Assembly: GCA_043758775.1 (NCBI GenBank)
Contig: JAYVMU010000037.1
Location: 13,741 to 77,740 of the forward strand
DNA length: 64,000 nt
Origin: JACMMS01 sp043758775
Lineage (GTDB): Bacteria > Pseudomonadota > Gammaproteobacteria > Burkholderiales > Methylophilaceae
Direction of reading: 5' to 3'
The position numbers and the translations under genes are program-made. The notes beneath the pieces were generated by a model. The model searched no databases, was not told the DNA's origin, and worked only from the letters and a program-made list of their open reading frames with translations. Positions 18,582 to 27,929 of the stretch are shown piece after piece. Each line of letters begins with the position of its first letter. The first letter of the stretch is position 1.

Positions 18582-19325
18582 TTACCATCTCTTATTATCT
18601 GGGGTATCCAACAACGGACGTAATTTTAATGCAATGGTTTCACGTGCTCGAAATATACGTGAACGCACGGTACCAATTGGACACTGCATTAAAGTGGCAA
18701 TTTCTTCGTAACTTAAACCTTCTAGTTCGCGTAGCGTAATCGCGGTGCGTAACTCTTCAGGCAATGACGCAACGGTATCGTTAACCGTTTGTGCGATTTG
18801 CTTGGTCATCAATTCAGTTTCGGGCGTTTCCATGGTACGCATTTCATCACCGCCATCAAAATTCTCTACATCTTCAATCTCGATTTCAGCAATGACTTGC
18901 GGTCTGCGACCCATAGAGACCAAGTAATTCTTTGCTGTATTGATACCGATTCGGTACAGCCAAGTATAAAAAGCACTATCACCACGAAAATTATTTAACG
19001 CACGATAAGCTTTAATAAAGGTCTCTTGCACGACATCTTCCACCTCAGCTTGATCACGTATCATGCGTGACAGCAGGCGGCCTAGTTTTCGGTTGTACTT
19101 CTCCACCAACAAACCAAAAGCGCGTTTATCTCCCTGCTGAGCACGCTCGACCAACACTTGATCTAACTCACGGTTACCCGCTACTGGCGTGCCTTCGTTT
19201 GGCATATTGCCCATTGAGGTACTGCTCCCTATTTGCGTATTCTTATAACCCGTAGTATACCCTTGAGTCGAGGGTTGTACGAAACTGGTACGCGATAAAG
19301 CCTCAATATTTATTGTTTGTAGCAT
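18582..19325 (-). CDS. rpoE: RNA polymerase sigma-E factor (RpoE/AlgU)
   Basis: Extracytoplasmic-function sigma factor for envelope stress. Region 2 contains KRAFGLLVEKYNRKL and DVVQETFIKAYRALNNFRG; region 4 contains LPEELRTAITLRELEGLSY and PIGTVRSRIFRARE. At 247 residues it is about 45 longer than the usual 195-205, because a low-complexity N-terminal extension precedes the canonical start RELDQVLVERAQQGDKRAF. The distal ATG at 19325 has a very good TGGGAGA ribosome site seven bases upstream. An internal ATG (19214) has a GGGAG ten bases before it and would give a standard-length protein, so both forms are possible. A sigma-E-type promoter lies upstream. Confidence 0.95.
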   Translation of the reverse strand: MLQTINIEALSRTSFVQPSTQGYTTGYKNTQIGSSTSMGNMPNEGTPVAGNRELDQVLVERAQQGDKRAFGLLVEKYNRKLGRLLSRMIRDQAEVEDVVQETFIKAYRALNNFRGDSAFYTWLYRIGINTAKNYLVSMGRRPQVIAEIEIEDVENFDGGDEMRTMETPETELMTKQIAQTVNDTVASLPEELRTAITLRELEGLSYEEIATLMQCPIGTVRSRIFRARETIALKLRPLLDTPDNKRW

Positions 19326-19387
19326 ATAATATCTCCCAATATTTTACTGACAACCATTGCTATCACTTAAATCTCTAGCCTACTTAC

Positions 19388-19415
19388 ACAGACCTCGTTA
19401 AACTAATAGAAGTTC
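19388..19415 (-). promoter_or_regulatory. Sigma-E-type promoter of the rpoE operon
   Basis: On the minus strand GAACTT (19415-19410) is followed after 17 bases by TCTGT (19392-19388). This matches the GAACTT-N16/17-TCTGA consensus of RpoE/AlgU promoters in all but one base. Transcription would start near 19381, giving a leader of about 55 bases to the first rpoE ATG. It implies positive autoregulation of the operon. Confidence 0.7.
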
Positions 19416-19473
19416 ATCTAAATTAAGCAGTCAATTTAAACAGTTTATTGATAGAAAAGTTAAGTAAATACTG

Positions 19474-21111
19474 ATGCAACAATATGATGTATTAATTATT
19501 GGGTCTGGCTTGGCGGGCTTGACGCTGGCACTTAATCTGGCAGAATCAAAAAAAGTCTGCCTAGTCAGCAAACGCACTATTTCTGATAGCGCAAGTAGCT
19601 GGGCACAGGGCGGTATTGCGGCAGTATTTAATAATGACGATTCAATTCAAGCACACATACAAGATACCTTAATCGCCGGAGCTGGATTATGTGATGTTGA
19701 AGTGACGCGCCTAGTTGCTGAACATGGTCGCGAAACCGTAGAGTGGCTGATTGAACAAGGCGTTATATTTACCCGTGAAGATGACAACAGCGGTTATCAT
19801 CTAACGCGCGAAGGCGGTCATAGCCACCGGCGTATCGTACATGCCGCGGACGCTACTGGTTTCGCTGTGCAAAAAACGCTAGCACAAAAAGTATGTGAAC
19901 ATGCCAATGTTACGCTTCTAGAAGAGCATATTGCAGTGGATTTAATTACTGCACGCAAATTAGCACATCAGAAGCTGATTCAACATGATTTAAGTGCAAA
20001 AACCGACTATTGCTTAGGCGCTTATATACTAGACAACAGCACAGGCAAAGTCATTACCATTGCTGCGCAGCAAACAGTGCTTGCTACTGGTGGTACTGGC
20101 AAAGTCTACCTTTACACAACCAATCCAGACGTCAGTACAGGCGATGGCGTAGCGATGGCATGGCGCGCAGGTTGCCGCGTTGCCAATATGGAGTTTATTC
20201 AATTTCATCCTACCTGCTTATACCACCCCAAAGCCAAATCATTTCTCATTAGTGAAGCCGTACGTGGCGAAGGTGGACTACTTAGACTGCCAGATGGCAC
20301 ACGCTTTATGCCAGCATATGATGAACGTGCAGAGCTGGCACCACGTGATGTGGTGGCACGTGCTATTGACTTTGAAATGAAAAAGCGCGGACTGGATTGC
20401 GTGTTTTTAGATATTACACACAGGCCATTAGAATTTATTCAAGCACATTTCCCTAATATTTACGCGCGCTGTTTAGAATTGGGTATTGATATCAGCAAAG
20501 AACCTATACCTGTGGTACCTGCAGCGCACTACAGCTGCGGCGGAGTAATGACCGACCATATGGCACGCACTGACATCTCCAATTTATACGCAATTGGTGA
20601 AACTGCCTGCACTGGTTTACACGGTGCGAATCGACTAGCAAGCAACTCATTATTAGAATGCTTAGTATTTGGACAAGCCGCAGCGCAAGATATTATGCAG
20701 CAACCCATTAGAACTATTCCAATCTTGCCACATTGGGATGAAAGCCGCGTCACTGATGCCGATGAAGAAGTGCTGATTACCCATACCTGGAACGAGCTAC
20801 GGCGCTTTATGTGGAATTACGTCGGAATTGTGCGCACCAATAAACGTCTATCTCGTGCTTTGCATCGCATACATATGCTACGAGATGAAGTCGGCGAGTT
20901 TTATAGCAATTTCAGAATCAGTAATAATTTAATTGAACTGCGTAATTTATTACAAGTAGCTGAATTGATTGTAAATAGCGCAATGGAACGCCATGAAAGT
21001 AGGGGCTTACATTACAGCAAAGACTATCCAAATATGGAAGATGAGGCTGTGCCTACCGTGCTAGAACCGTCAAATTACTACAGCCTGCTTGATCGCAACA
21101 GCACTCATTGA
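19474..21111 (+). CDS. nadB: L-aspartate oxidase
   Basis: FAD enzyme that oxidises L-aspartate to iminoaspartate, the first step of de novo NAD synthesis. The FAD-binding motif is IIGSGLAGLTLALNL near the N-terminus; the substrate region includes SSWAQGGIAAV, HRRIVHAADATG and HPTCLYHP; the second flavin motif is LYAIGETACTGLHGANRLAS. Length 545 is usual. It is divergent from rpoE, a neighbour pairing common in proteobacteria. Confidence 0.97.
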   Translation: MQQYDVLIIGSGLAGLTLALNLAESKKVCLVSKRTISDSASSWAQGGIAAVFNNDDSIQAHIQDTLIAGAGLCDVEVTRLVAEHGRETVEWLIEQGVIFTREDDNSGYHLTREGGHSHRRIVHAADATGFAVQKTLAQKVCEHANVTLLEEHIAVDLITARKLAHQKLIQHDLSAKTDYCLGAYILDNSTGKVITIAAQQTVLATGGTGKVYLYTTNPDVSTGDGVAMAWRAGCRVANMEFIQFHPTCLYHPKAKSFLISEAVRGEGGLLRLPDGTRFMPAYDERAELAPRDVVARAIDFEMKKRGLDCVFLDITHRPLEFIQAHFPNIYARCLELGIDISKEPIPVVPAAHYSCGGVMTDHMARTDISNLYAIGETACTGLHGANRLASNSLLECLVFGQAAAQDIMQQPIRTIPILPHWDESRVTDADEEVLITHTWNELRRFMWNYVGIVRTNKRLSRALHRIHMLRDEVGEFYSNFRISNNLIELRNLLQVAELIVNSAMERHESRGLHYSKDYPNMEDEAVPTVLEPSNYYSLLDRNSTH

Positions 21112-21346
21112 TTAAAAAACACTTAAACGATATTGATACACCTGAGACTAATCATTTCTGCCTTAGCTTTTGCGATTATCAAATCTGCATCAAAAAAACT
21201 TATTCAATTTAGCCTGAATCTAGCATTCAAATACCGAAATTAATTAATAAGTTAATATTTTTTTAATAAATGCAAAGAATATATTAAAATACCGCAAATT
21301 AAATTAATGCCATTTTTATTACCATTCTGAATATTTAGGAAAAGCT

Positions 21347-21826
21347 ATGCAAATCGCAATGAACACCGTAGTCACAATGACTTATGAACTTAAAGATAGT
21401 GATGGCACTGTCTTAGAATCCAGCACCGAACCCGTTGCATATTTGCACGGTGGTTACGATAATATTTTTCCAAAAGTAGAAGAGCTCATGCACGGCAAAA
21501 ACGTAGGCGATGTCGTGTCAGTGACTTTAGAGCCGGCTGACGCATTTGGTGAATACGACGAAGAGTTGGTGCAAATTGAAGATGCCAAATCTTTTCCCGC
21601 TAAAGATCTGAAAGAAGGCATGCAGTTTGAAGGTGAAGACGAATCTGGCGAAGTGATTTTATACACCATTACCAATATTGCCGATGGCAAAGTTGTGGTT
21701 GATGGTAATCATCCATGGGCCGGTGAGCGTGTGCTGTTTAACGCAACCATTACCGATGTACGCTCTGCCAGTAGTGAAGAAGTAACACACCAACACGTGC
21801 ATGGCGAAGGTGGTCACCACCACTAA
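21347..21826 (+). CDS. slyD: FKBP-type peptidyl-prolyl isomerase, SlyD-like
   Basis: Cytoplasmic prolyl isomerase and chaperone, often binding nickel. The FKBP half-domains carry VTMTYELKDSDGTVLESS and HPWAGERVLFNATI, with the insert-in-flap domain between (about residues 75-125). The tail has a short His-rich cluster HQHVHGEGGHHH, much shorter than E. coli SlyD's metal-binding tail. Length 159. It is followed by a clear terminator. Confidence 0.93.
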   Translation: MQIAMNTVVTMTYELKDSDGTVLESSTEPVAYLHGGYDNIFPKVEELMHGKNVGDVVSVTLEPADAFGEYDEELVQIEDAKSFPAKDLKEGMQFEGEDESGEVILYTITNIADGKVVVDGNHPWAGERVLFNATITDVRSASSEEVTHQHVHGEGGHHH

Positions 21827-21856
21827 GCAGGTGTTTTTATCTCGCCAGTAGTCAAT

Positions 21857-21884
21857 AAAAAGCATCCTAATGGATGCTTTTTTT
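21857..21884. terminator. Bidirectional terminator between slyD and mutS
   Basis: Stem AGCATCC/GGATGCT with loop TAAT is flanked by A residues on the left and by seven T residues on the right, so it can end transcription of slyD on the plus strand and of mutS on the minus strand. Confidence 0.9.
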
Positions 21885-21918
21885 ATCGCTATTTTTTACT
21901 TGTGAATTACACAATCGA

Positions 21919-24516
21919 CTAGCTCACCTGTACCAGCACTTTCAATTGATACAATATTTCTAGCGCCTGTTTTGGCGTTAATTCATCAGGCTTGATACGC
22001 TCCAATTCACTAATGGCAGCATGCAAAACCGGCTCTGGTGTTGGATTGTTACTCACAAACATATCCGTTTGTGAGGTGTTTGCTTGGTGCGCTACTTGGT
22101 TAACTTCTAATTGTGCCAGTTTGCGTCGTGCACTCGCCACCACTGATTTAGGTATGCCCGCCAGCTGCGCAACTTGCAGACCATAACTTTGATTGGCGGC
22201 ACCCTCTTCCACTTTGTGCATAAACACAATGTTTTTATTCTCACCCACGCCATGCTCTACCGCATCTAAATGCACATTGGCGGCATGCTTAAATTCTTCA
22301 ATTATCCTAGTGAGTTCGAAATAATGGGTGGCAAACAGCGTATAACTGCGATTCTTTTCTAGCAGTTGCTTCGCTACTGCCCAAGCCAGTGACAAGCCAT
22401 CAAAAGTAGAGGTACCGCGACCGATCTCATCTAACAATACCAAGCTTTTATCCGTAGCATTATGCAGAATATTGGCAGTTTCCGTCATTTCCACCATAAA
22501 AGTTGAGCGCCCGCCAGCCAAGTCATCTGATGCACCGATACGGGTGAATATACGATCAATCTCACCGATTTTTACTGAAGTAGCCGGCACATAGCAACCG
22601 CAATGCGCCAGCAATACAATCAGCGCAGTTTGACGCATAAAAGTAGATTTACCGCCCATATTCGGCCCAGTAATAAGCAGCAGTTGGCGATAGGGATTAA
22701 GCGTTACATCATTGCTGATAAACGGCTGTGTGAGTTGCTCAACCACGAGGTGGCGACCATCGACAATCTCAATACCAGCCTCGGTAGTAAATTGTGGCGC
22801 TACGTAATCCAAGCTTGTGGCGCGCTCGGCAAAGCAGCACAGCACATCCAGACTAGCCACTGCACCAGCATTGGTTTGCAGGGCAATGATATAGGGCGCT
22901 AAAAGATTCAGCACCTCTTCATACAGCATCTTTTCACGCGCTAATGCACGATCATTTGCTGACAATACTTTGTCTTCAAAGGCTTTAAGCTCAGGCGTGA
23001 TAAACCGCTCTACGTTTTTTAAGGTTTGGCGACGACGATATTCCGTCGGTGCATTTTCAGCTTGCGCACGGCTAATTTCAATGTAAAAACCGTGTACGCT
23101 GTTGTACTCAACCTTGAGATTAGTTAAACCCGTACGCTCTCTTTCCGCCGCTTCAAACTTGAGCAGGAAATCACCATGGTTGGTTTGTATACTACGTAAT
23201 TCATCTAACTCAACATCAAAACCATCGGCAATTACTCCGCCTTCGCGCAACACCAGTGACGGTTCTGATTTGATGGCTTTATGCAACAAATCCATCAAGC
23301 CCTGCGGCACTTGCAAACTAGCGCCTAGCATTTCCAGCAAGCTTGAGTTCGCCGCTATCAAATACGTTTGCAATAACGGCAACTGTTGCAAACTTTCACG
23401 CAAACCCGATAAATCACGTGGTCTAGCGGTTTTAAGCGCAATACGTGTAGTGATGCGCTCTATATCACCGATGGGCTTTAGCGCAGTTTGCAGGTTTGCA
23501 GATTGACTTTGATTAAGTAACGCACTCACTGCCTCATGCCGCTTAGCAACGAGCTGCGTATCGCGCAACGGATGATGCAGCCAATGTCGCAACAAGCGAG
23601 CACCCATGGCGGTTTGTGTAGTATTGAGTAGTGAAAACAACGTAGGTGAGTCTTCACCACGCAAGGTTTGGTCTATCTCTAGATTACGCCGCGTGGCAGC
23701 ATCTAATTGAATAAACTGACTCGTTTGTTCGACAGATAAGCTACTTAAATGCGGCACAGTGCTGCGTTGGGTATGTTTAATATAATCCAGTAACGCTCCC
23801 GCAGCACAAACCGCAGGGTGCAAATCGGCACAACCAAAACCGTTCAAATCGTAAGTATTAAATTGTTTAGTCAGCGTTTGAAAAGCCGCATCAGAATCAA
23901 ACCGCCAAGTGGCTAATCGTTTTTTAGGGCACTTAATAGCAGATATTGCCGCATGGTTAAAATCATCGGCAATTAATACTTCAGCCGGATGGATGCGTTC
24001 CAGTTCCTGCGCCAGCAAGCCTATGGCAATTTCGCTTAAGACAAATGTGCCGGAAGCTAAGTTGATGCGTGCCAGCCCAATTAAACTCTCACCCTGAAAC
24101 ACACTCAGTAATTGATTGTCACGCGTATCATCCATCAATGCGCTATCGGTGAGTGTACCGGGAGTAAGTATACGTGTAACTTGCCGCTCGACAGGACCTT
24201 TAGAGGTCGCAGGGTCGCCAATTTGCTCACAGATTGCGACCGCTTCACCTAATTTTGCCAGTTTCGCTAAATATTGTTCGGCAGCATGGTACGGCACTCC
24301 CGCCATGCGAATCGGCTCACCGTTACTAGAACCGCGTTTAGTTAATGTAATACCCAACAGCTTAGATGCGCGCTCGGCATCATCATGAAACAGTTCGTAA
24401 AAATCCCCCATACGGTAAAACAACAGCATATCAGGATGCTGTGCCTTAATCGCCCAGTATTGGCGCATCATGGGGGTGTGCTGTGGCTGATGTTGTATTA
24501 AACTGTTTGCAGTCAC
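21919..24516 (-). CDS. mutS: DNA mismatch repair protein MutS
   Basis: Recognises mismatches and starts methyl-directed repair with MutL. The mismatch-binding motif is YRMGDFYELFHDDA near residue 40, followed by connector, lever and clamp domains. The ABC-type ATPase has GPNMGGKSTFMRQ (Walker A), the region GRSTFMVEM, and SLVLLDEIGRGTSTFDG (Walker B). Length 865 is usual. The annotated start is a GTG without an evident ribosome site; E. coli MutS also has about 12 residues before the conserved MMxQY, so GTG fits. Confidence 0.96.
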   Translation of the reverse strand: MTANSLIQHQPQHTPMMRQYWAIKAQHPDMLLFYRMGDFYELFHDDAERASKLLGITLTKRGSSNGEPIRMAGVPYHAAEQYLAKLAKLGEAVAICEQIGDPATSKGPVERQVTRILTPGTLTDSALMDDTRDNQLLSVFQGESLIGLARINLASGTFVLSEIAIGLLAQELERIHPAEVLIADDFNHAAISAIKCPKKRLATWRFDSDAAFQTLTKQFNTYDLNGFGCADLHPAVCAAGALLDYIKHTQRSTVPHLSSLSVEQTSQFIQLDAATRRNLEIDQTLRGEDSPTLFSLLNTTQTAMGARLLRHWLHHPLRDTQLVAKRHEAVSALLNQSQSANLQTALKPIGDIERITTRIALKTARPRDLSGLRESLQQLPLLQTYLIAANSSLLEMLGASLQVPQGLMDLLHKAIKSEPSLVLREGGVIADGFDVELDELRSIQTNHGDFLLKFEAAERERTGLTNLKVEYNSVHGFYIEISRAQAENAPTEYRRRQTLKNVERFITPELKAFEDKVLSANDRALAREKMLYEEVLNLLAPYIIALQTNAGAVASLDVLCCFAERATSLDYVAPQFTTEAGIEIVDGRHLVVEQLTQPFISNDVTLNPYRQLLLITGPNMGGKSTFMRQTALIVLLAHCGCYVPATSVKIGEIDRIFTRIGASDDLAGGRSTFMVEMTETANILHNATDKSLVLLDEIGRGTSTFDGLSLAWAVAKQLLEKNRSYTLFATHYFELTRIIEEFKHAANVHLDAVEHGVGENKNIVFMHKVEEGAANQSYGLQVAQLAGIPKSVVASARRKLAQLEVNQVAHQANTSQTDMFVSNNPTPEPVLHAAISELERIKPDELTPKQALEILYQLKVLVQVS

Positions 24517-24558
24517 GATAGCTTTAATTCGGGTTGTAGATTAAATAATCTCTAAAAA

Positions 24559-25422
24559 TTAAACCCACAACTCCGGACCATTATCTTCTGGCTCAACTTT
24601 TACTTTTGCATTTTTTGCCGCAGCCGTTTTTAAATTATCTGTTAAATGTGGCGCTAGTGTTTGTAGCATCTGTGCAAATACTTTAGGGTTACCAGCTACG
24701 ATATTGCCAGAGTCAATCCAGCTTTCATTACCTTCAAAATCACCTACGATGCCGCCAGCCTCCTGCACTAACAACGCACCTGCGGCAATATCCCACGCCG
24801 ACAAATTAAGCTCAAAAAAACCATCAGTCCATCCTGCTGCGACATAAGCCAGATCCAAAGCCGCCGAACCTGGGCGACGAATACCTGTAGTTTTCTTAAT
24901 CATGTCTTTAAACATGGCAAGGTAAGTATCGAGATGCGTAAAATCACGGAATGGAAAACCGGTTGAGATTAATGATTCCTGCAATTTATTACGACTACCG
25001 ACACGAATACGTTTGTCGTTTAAAAATGCACCGCGACCCTTAGTTGCCGTGAATAAATCATTGCGCACTGGGTCGTAAATGACCGCTTGTGTCAGCACGC
25101 CCTTTTGCTGCAAGGCAATAGACACACAATATTGCGGAAAGCTATGAAGAAAATTGGTCGTGCCATCTAATGGGTCAATAATCCAGATATTTTCCGCTTC
25201 GCTATTACTATTGCCACTCTCTTCGCCCAAAAAACCGTGATCTGGATAAGCCTCTCTTAACGTATCAATGATAATTTTTTCAGCGGCACGGTCTACTTCC
25301 GTCACAAAATCATTATAGGTTTTGGTTTGAATTTTAAGCGTGCCCAAATCGCGCGAGGCAAAATTAATAATGTCGCCAGCGAGGCGTGCAGCCTTAACGG
25401 CATTGATAAGCATGGGATGCAT
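24559..25422 (-). CDS. suhB: Inositol-1-monophosphatase family protein (SuhB)
   Basis: Magnesium-dependent phosphatase of the inositol monophosphatase family; in E. coli also a transcription antitermination factor for rRNA. The motifs are GEESGNS (metal-binding Glu), WIIDPLDGTTNFLHSFP and SAWDIAAGALLVQEAGG. The ATG at 25422 (MHPMLINAVKAAR) is chosen over an upstream TTG because GGA lies about seven bases before it and family members begin this way. The 287-residue protein has an extra charged tail of about 20 residues. Divergent from trmJ. Confidence 0.93.
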   Translation of the reverse strand: MHPMLINAVKAARLAGDIINFASRDLGTLKIQTKTYNDFVTEVDRAAEKIIIDTLREAYPDHGFLGEESGNSNSEAENIWIIDPLDGTTNFLHSFPQYCVSIALQQKGVLTQAVIYDPVRNDLFTATKGRGAFLNDKRIRVGSRNKLQESLISTGFPFRDFTHLDTYLAMFKDMIKKTTGIRRPGSAALDLAYVAAGWTDGFFELNLSAWDIAAGALLVQEAGGIVGDFEGNESWIDSGNIVAGNPKVFAQMLQTLAPHLTDNLKTAAAKNAKVKVEPEDNGPELWV

Positions 25423-25620
25423 GTGATTTTCCAATTGACTTTTGCTAAGGTCTAGGTTGATTTCTGCCCTAGTTTTACTTTAGCATTGATGTTTAGCACT
25501 AGTTTAAAGAGCTGTTAAAATGCTATTTTACCGTTGATTGCATACTTCTAACAAATTGCAACCAAATATTTACGAATAACACCTACAAAACAAGGTTTTC
25601 TACATCAAAGTCAGGCTAAA

Positions 25621-26409
25621 TTGCAAACCAATATCCAATCCAACGATCAGCTCAACAAACGCTTAGGCATACTCAATAATTTTCGCGTCGTGCTGTGCCA
25701 GACTAGCCATCCTGGCAATATAGGTTCAGCTGCGCGTGCCATGAAAACCATGGGCATAAGTAGTTTATATTTGGTTAATCCAGGCTCCTTTCCTGATGCT
25801 CATGCCACCGCATTATCAACTGGTGCAGCAAATTTGCTAGAAAACGCCATTGTGTGTACTAGCCTAACTGAAGCATTAACTGGCTGCGCATTTGCTATTG
25901 GCTTAAGTGCACGTAAACGACAGCTATCACATGAGCTACTAACTACAAGACAAGCCGCTGGTCGCGCTATTGAAATTGCTGCGAGTCAACCTGTAGCCTT
26001 AGTCTTCGGCACAGAAATGAGTGGCTTAAGTAATGCGGAATTAGATTGCTGCCAGATGCTGGCAATGATTCCAGCTAATCCCGAATATTCATCACTCAAT
26101 TTAGCCGCTGCCGTACAAGTCATGTGTTACGAACTGCGCATGGCAGTGCTTGAAAGCGCTGATTTTCCTTTAGAATTATCGCCGAATAAAACCAATGAGC
26201 TTGCAACAATAGATAGCATAGAAGGCTTTTATGCGCATCTGGAAGAAACCTTGTTATACATTGGCTACTTAAATCCAGCTGCACCAAAAAAACTCATGGA
26301 AAGAATCCGCCGCATCTACGCCAGAACTAGATTAGAAAAAGAAGAAGTAAATTTACTCCGCGGTATATTAACGCTGACTAAAGTACCAAGAAAACACGAT
26401 AAATATTAA
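25621..26409 (+). CDS. trmJ: tRNA (cytidine/uridine-2'-O-)-methyltransferase TrmJ
   Basis: SPOUT-family enzyme methylating the ribose of position 32 in several tRNAs. SPOUT knot features: VVLCQTSHPGNIGSAARAMK near residue 22, VALVFGTEMSGLSNAEL, and MIPANPEYSSLNLAAAVQV. Length 262. The start is TTG with an AGG five bases before it; no ATG or GTG lies between it and the conserved domain. trmJ followed by cysE and then iscR is a common proteobacterial order. Confidence 0.93.
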   Translation: MQTNIQSNDQLNKRLGILNNFRVVLCQTSHPGNIGSAARAMKTMGISSLYLVNPGSFPDAHATALSTGAANLLENAIVCTSLTEALTGCAFAIGLSARKRQLSHELLTTRQAAGRAIEIAASQPVALVFGTEMSGLSNAELDCCQMLAMIPANPEYSSLNLAAAVQVMCYELRMAVLESADFPLELSPNKTNELATIDSIEGFYAHLEETLLYIGYLNPAAPKKLMERIRRIYARTRLEKEEVNLLRGILTLTKVPRKHDKY

Positions 26410-26502
26410 TCTTGATTTCTCCAGCCATATTTCCCTACTAAAATAGTCAACTATAGCATTTTATGGCATAATAATATTTTCGTTATCGCCATATTGAACC
26501 CA

Positions 26503-27261
26503 ATGTTTGAGCACATTAAAGAAGATATTTCAATCGTATTCGAGCGTGACCCAGCGGCACGCACGCACTGGGAAATACTGACTACTTATCCTGGTGTACA
26601 TGCACTGATGATGCATCGTGTATCACATGCATTATGGAACATTCAACTTTATTGGCTAGCTCGTTTCAGCTCCCATATTGCACGCTGGCTTACTGGCATT
26701 GAAATCCACCCTGGTGCAACCATTGGTCATCGAGTATTTATCGATCACGGCATGGGCGTTGTCATTGGCGAAACCGCAGTCATCGGTGACGACTGCACAC
26801 TGTACCACGGCGTCACTTTAGGTGGCACTTCTTGGAATAAAGGCAAGCGCCATCCAACCTTAAAAAATGGCGTGGTCATCGGTGCGGGCGCAAAAGTATT
26901 AGGCCCAATTACTGTCGGCGCTGGTGCAAAAATCGGCTCTAATGCTGTTGTGGTCAAGGATGTGCCTGAAAATGCGACTGCAGTAGGTATTCCTGCACGT
27001 ATTCTAGAAGAAGAAAAAGCCAAAAAACGTGATGAAACCGCTCAAAAAATTGGCTTTTCAGCCTATGCGGTTGGTGACGTCAATAATGATCCAATGACCA
27101 AAGCCATACATTCATTATTAGACCATGCCGCCAAGCAGGATTTAGAATTGCAGGCATTAAAAAATCAGCTAGCACAACTTACAGATGAAAAATCAGATAT
27201 TGAACTAGGTGGAGCATTTGCCACAAAAAAACCACGTTTGAAAAAAGCACAAGCTGAATAA
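26503..27261 (+). CDS. cysE: Serine O-acetyltransferase
   Basis: Acetylates L-serine with acetyl-CoA, the first step of cysteine synthesis. The N-terminal helical region (FEHIKEDISIVFERDPAA) precedes a left-handed beta-helix of hexapeptide repeats (IEIHPGATIGHRVFIDHG, VVIGETAVIG), with HGVTLGGTSW at the active site. Length is 252 from the ATG at 26503; a TTG three codons earlier is the alternative, and neither has a strong ribosome site. Sulfur is thus supplied next to the isc operon, which uses cysteine as sulfur donor. Confidence 0.94.
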   Translation: MFEHIKEDISIVFERDPAARTHWEILTTYPGVHALMMHRVSHALWNIQLYWLARFSSHIARWLTGIEIHPGATIGHRVFIDHGMGVVIGETAVIGDDCTLYHGVTLGGTSWNKGKRHPTLKNGVVIGAGAKVLGPITVGAGAKIGSNAVVVKDVPENATAVGIPARILEEEKAKKRDETAQKIGFSAYAVGDVNNDPMTKAIHSLLDHAAKQDLELQALKNQLAQLTDEKSDIELGGAFATKKPRLKKAQAE

Positions 27262-27295
27262 TCCACGAAAATACATCGCCGAACCAAACTCGATA

Positions 27296-27328
27296 ATAAT
27301 TGACTAAAATAGTAGGTTATTATAGAAT
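27296..27328 (+). promoter_or_regulatory. isc promoter overlapped by an IscR type-1 operator
   Basis: Bases 27296-27320 match the published type-1 IscR site (ATASYYGACTRWWWYAGTCRR followed by STAT) at 22 of 25 positions. The same sequence includes a -35 hexamer TTGACT (27300-27305), and TAGAAT lies 17 bases later as the -10 (27323-27328). An operator over the -35 is the layout expected for [2Fe-2S]-IscR repression of its own operon. Confidence 0.8.
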
Positions 27329-27401
27329 CACGGTTCGTGATTAAACCAATTGAAGTACATTTAAACAAAACTATCGCTTAAGAACGCTATATTAAAACAC
27401 C

Positions 27402-27914
27402 ATGAGACTCACAACCAAAGGCCGATTTGCCGTTACTGCTATGCTAGACCTTGCTATAAGCGAGAGTGACAAGCCTGTGACTTTGGCTGGCATTAGTGAA
27501 CGTCAGGCTATTTCATTATCATATCTTGAGCAATTATTTAGCCGCTTACGCAAGCAAGGCTTAGTGAAAAGTGTGCGCGGGCCAGGTGGTGGTTATCGCA
27601 TTGGCAAAAAACATGAAGAAATTAGCATCTCACAGATTATCACGGCAGTCGATGAACAAATAGACGCAACACAGTGTGGCGGGCAAGAAAACTGCCATGG
27701 TGAAGAAGGTCGCTGTATGACCCACGATTTATGGGCGTCACTTAACAGCAAGATTTTAGATTATTTATCAGGTGTGACTCTAGCTGACATGGTGAGAAAT
27801 CAGCAAGAAGCCAACCTTAATAAAGAACATGAAGCCAGTTGCGAAAAAAACGGCAAGCAAGTTATGTTTGCGCCCAGAAAACCTTGCACAGCTACAGAAT
27901 CGGTGAGCGGCTAA
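27402..27914 (+). CDS. iscR: Iron-sulfur cluster regulator IscR
   Basis: Rrf2-family [2Fe-2S] repressor that senses cluster supply and represses isc when charged. The helix-turn-helix is in residues 1-60 (MRLTTKGRFAVTAMLDLA, YLEQLFSRLRKQGLV). Cluster ligands are C92, C98 and C105 with H108; the third spacing is one residue longer than in E. coli IscR (C104/H107). Length 170, including a tail beyond the cluster site. First gene of the isc operon. Confidence 0.95.
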   Translation: MRLTTKGRFAVTAMLDLAISESDKPVTLAGISERQAISLSYLEQLFSRLRKQGLVKSVRGPGGGYRIGKKHEEISISQIITAVDEQIDATQCGGQENCHGEEGRCMTHDLWASLNSKILDYLSGVTLADMVRNQQEANLNKEHEASCEKNGKQVMFAPRKPCTATESVSG

Positions 27915-27929
27915 GGGCGCACTAAAGCT

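Noticed and set aside
18582..19205. Starting rpoE at the second internal ATG (19205)
   Set aside because: No ribosome site at the right distance; the distal ATG and the one at 19214 are better supported.
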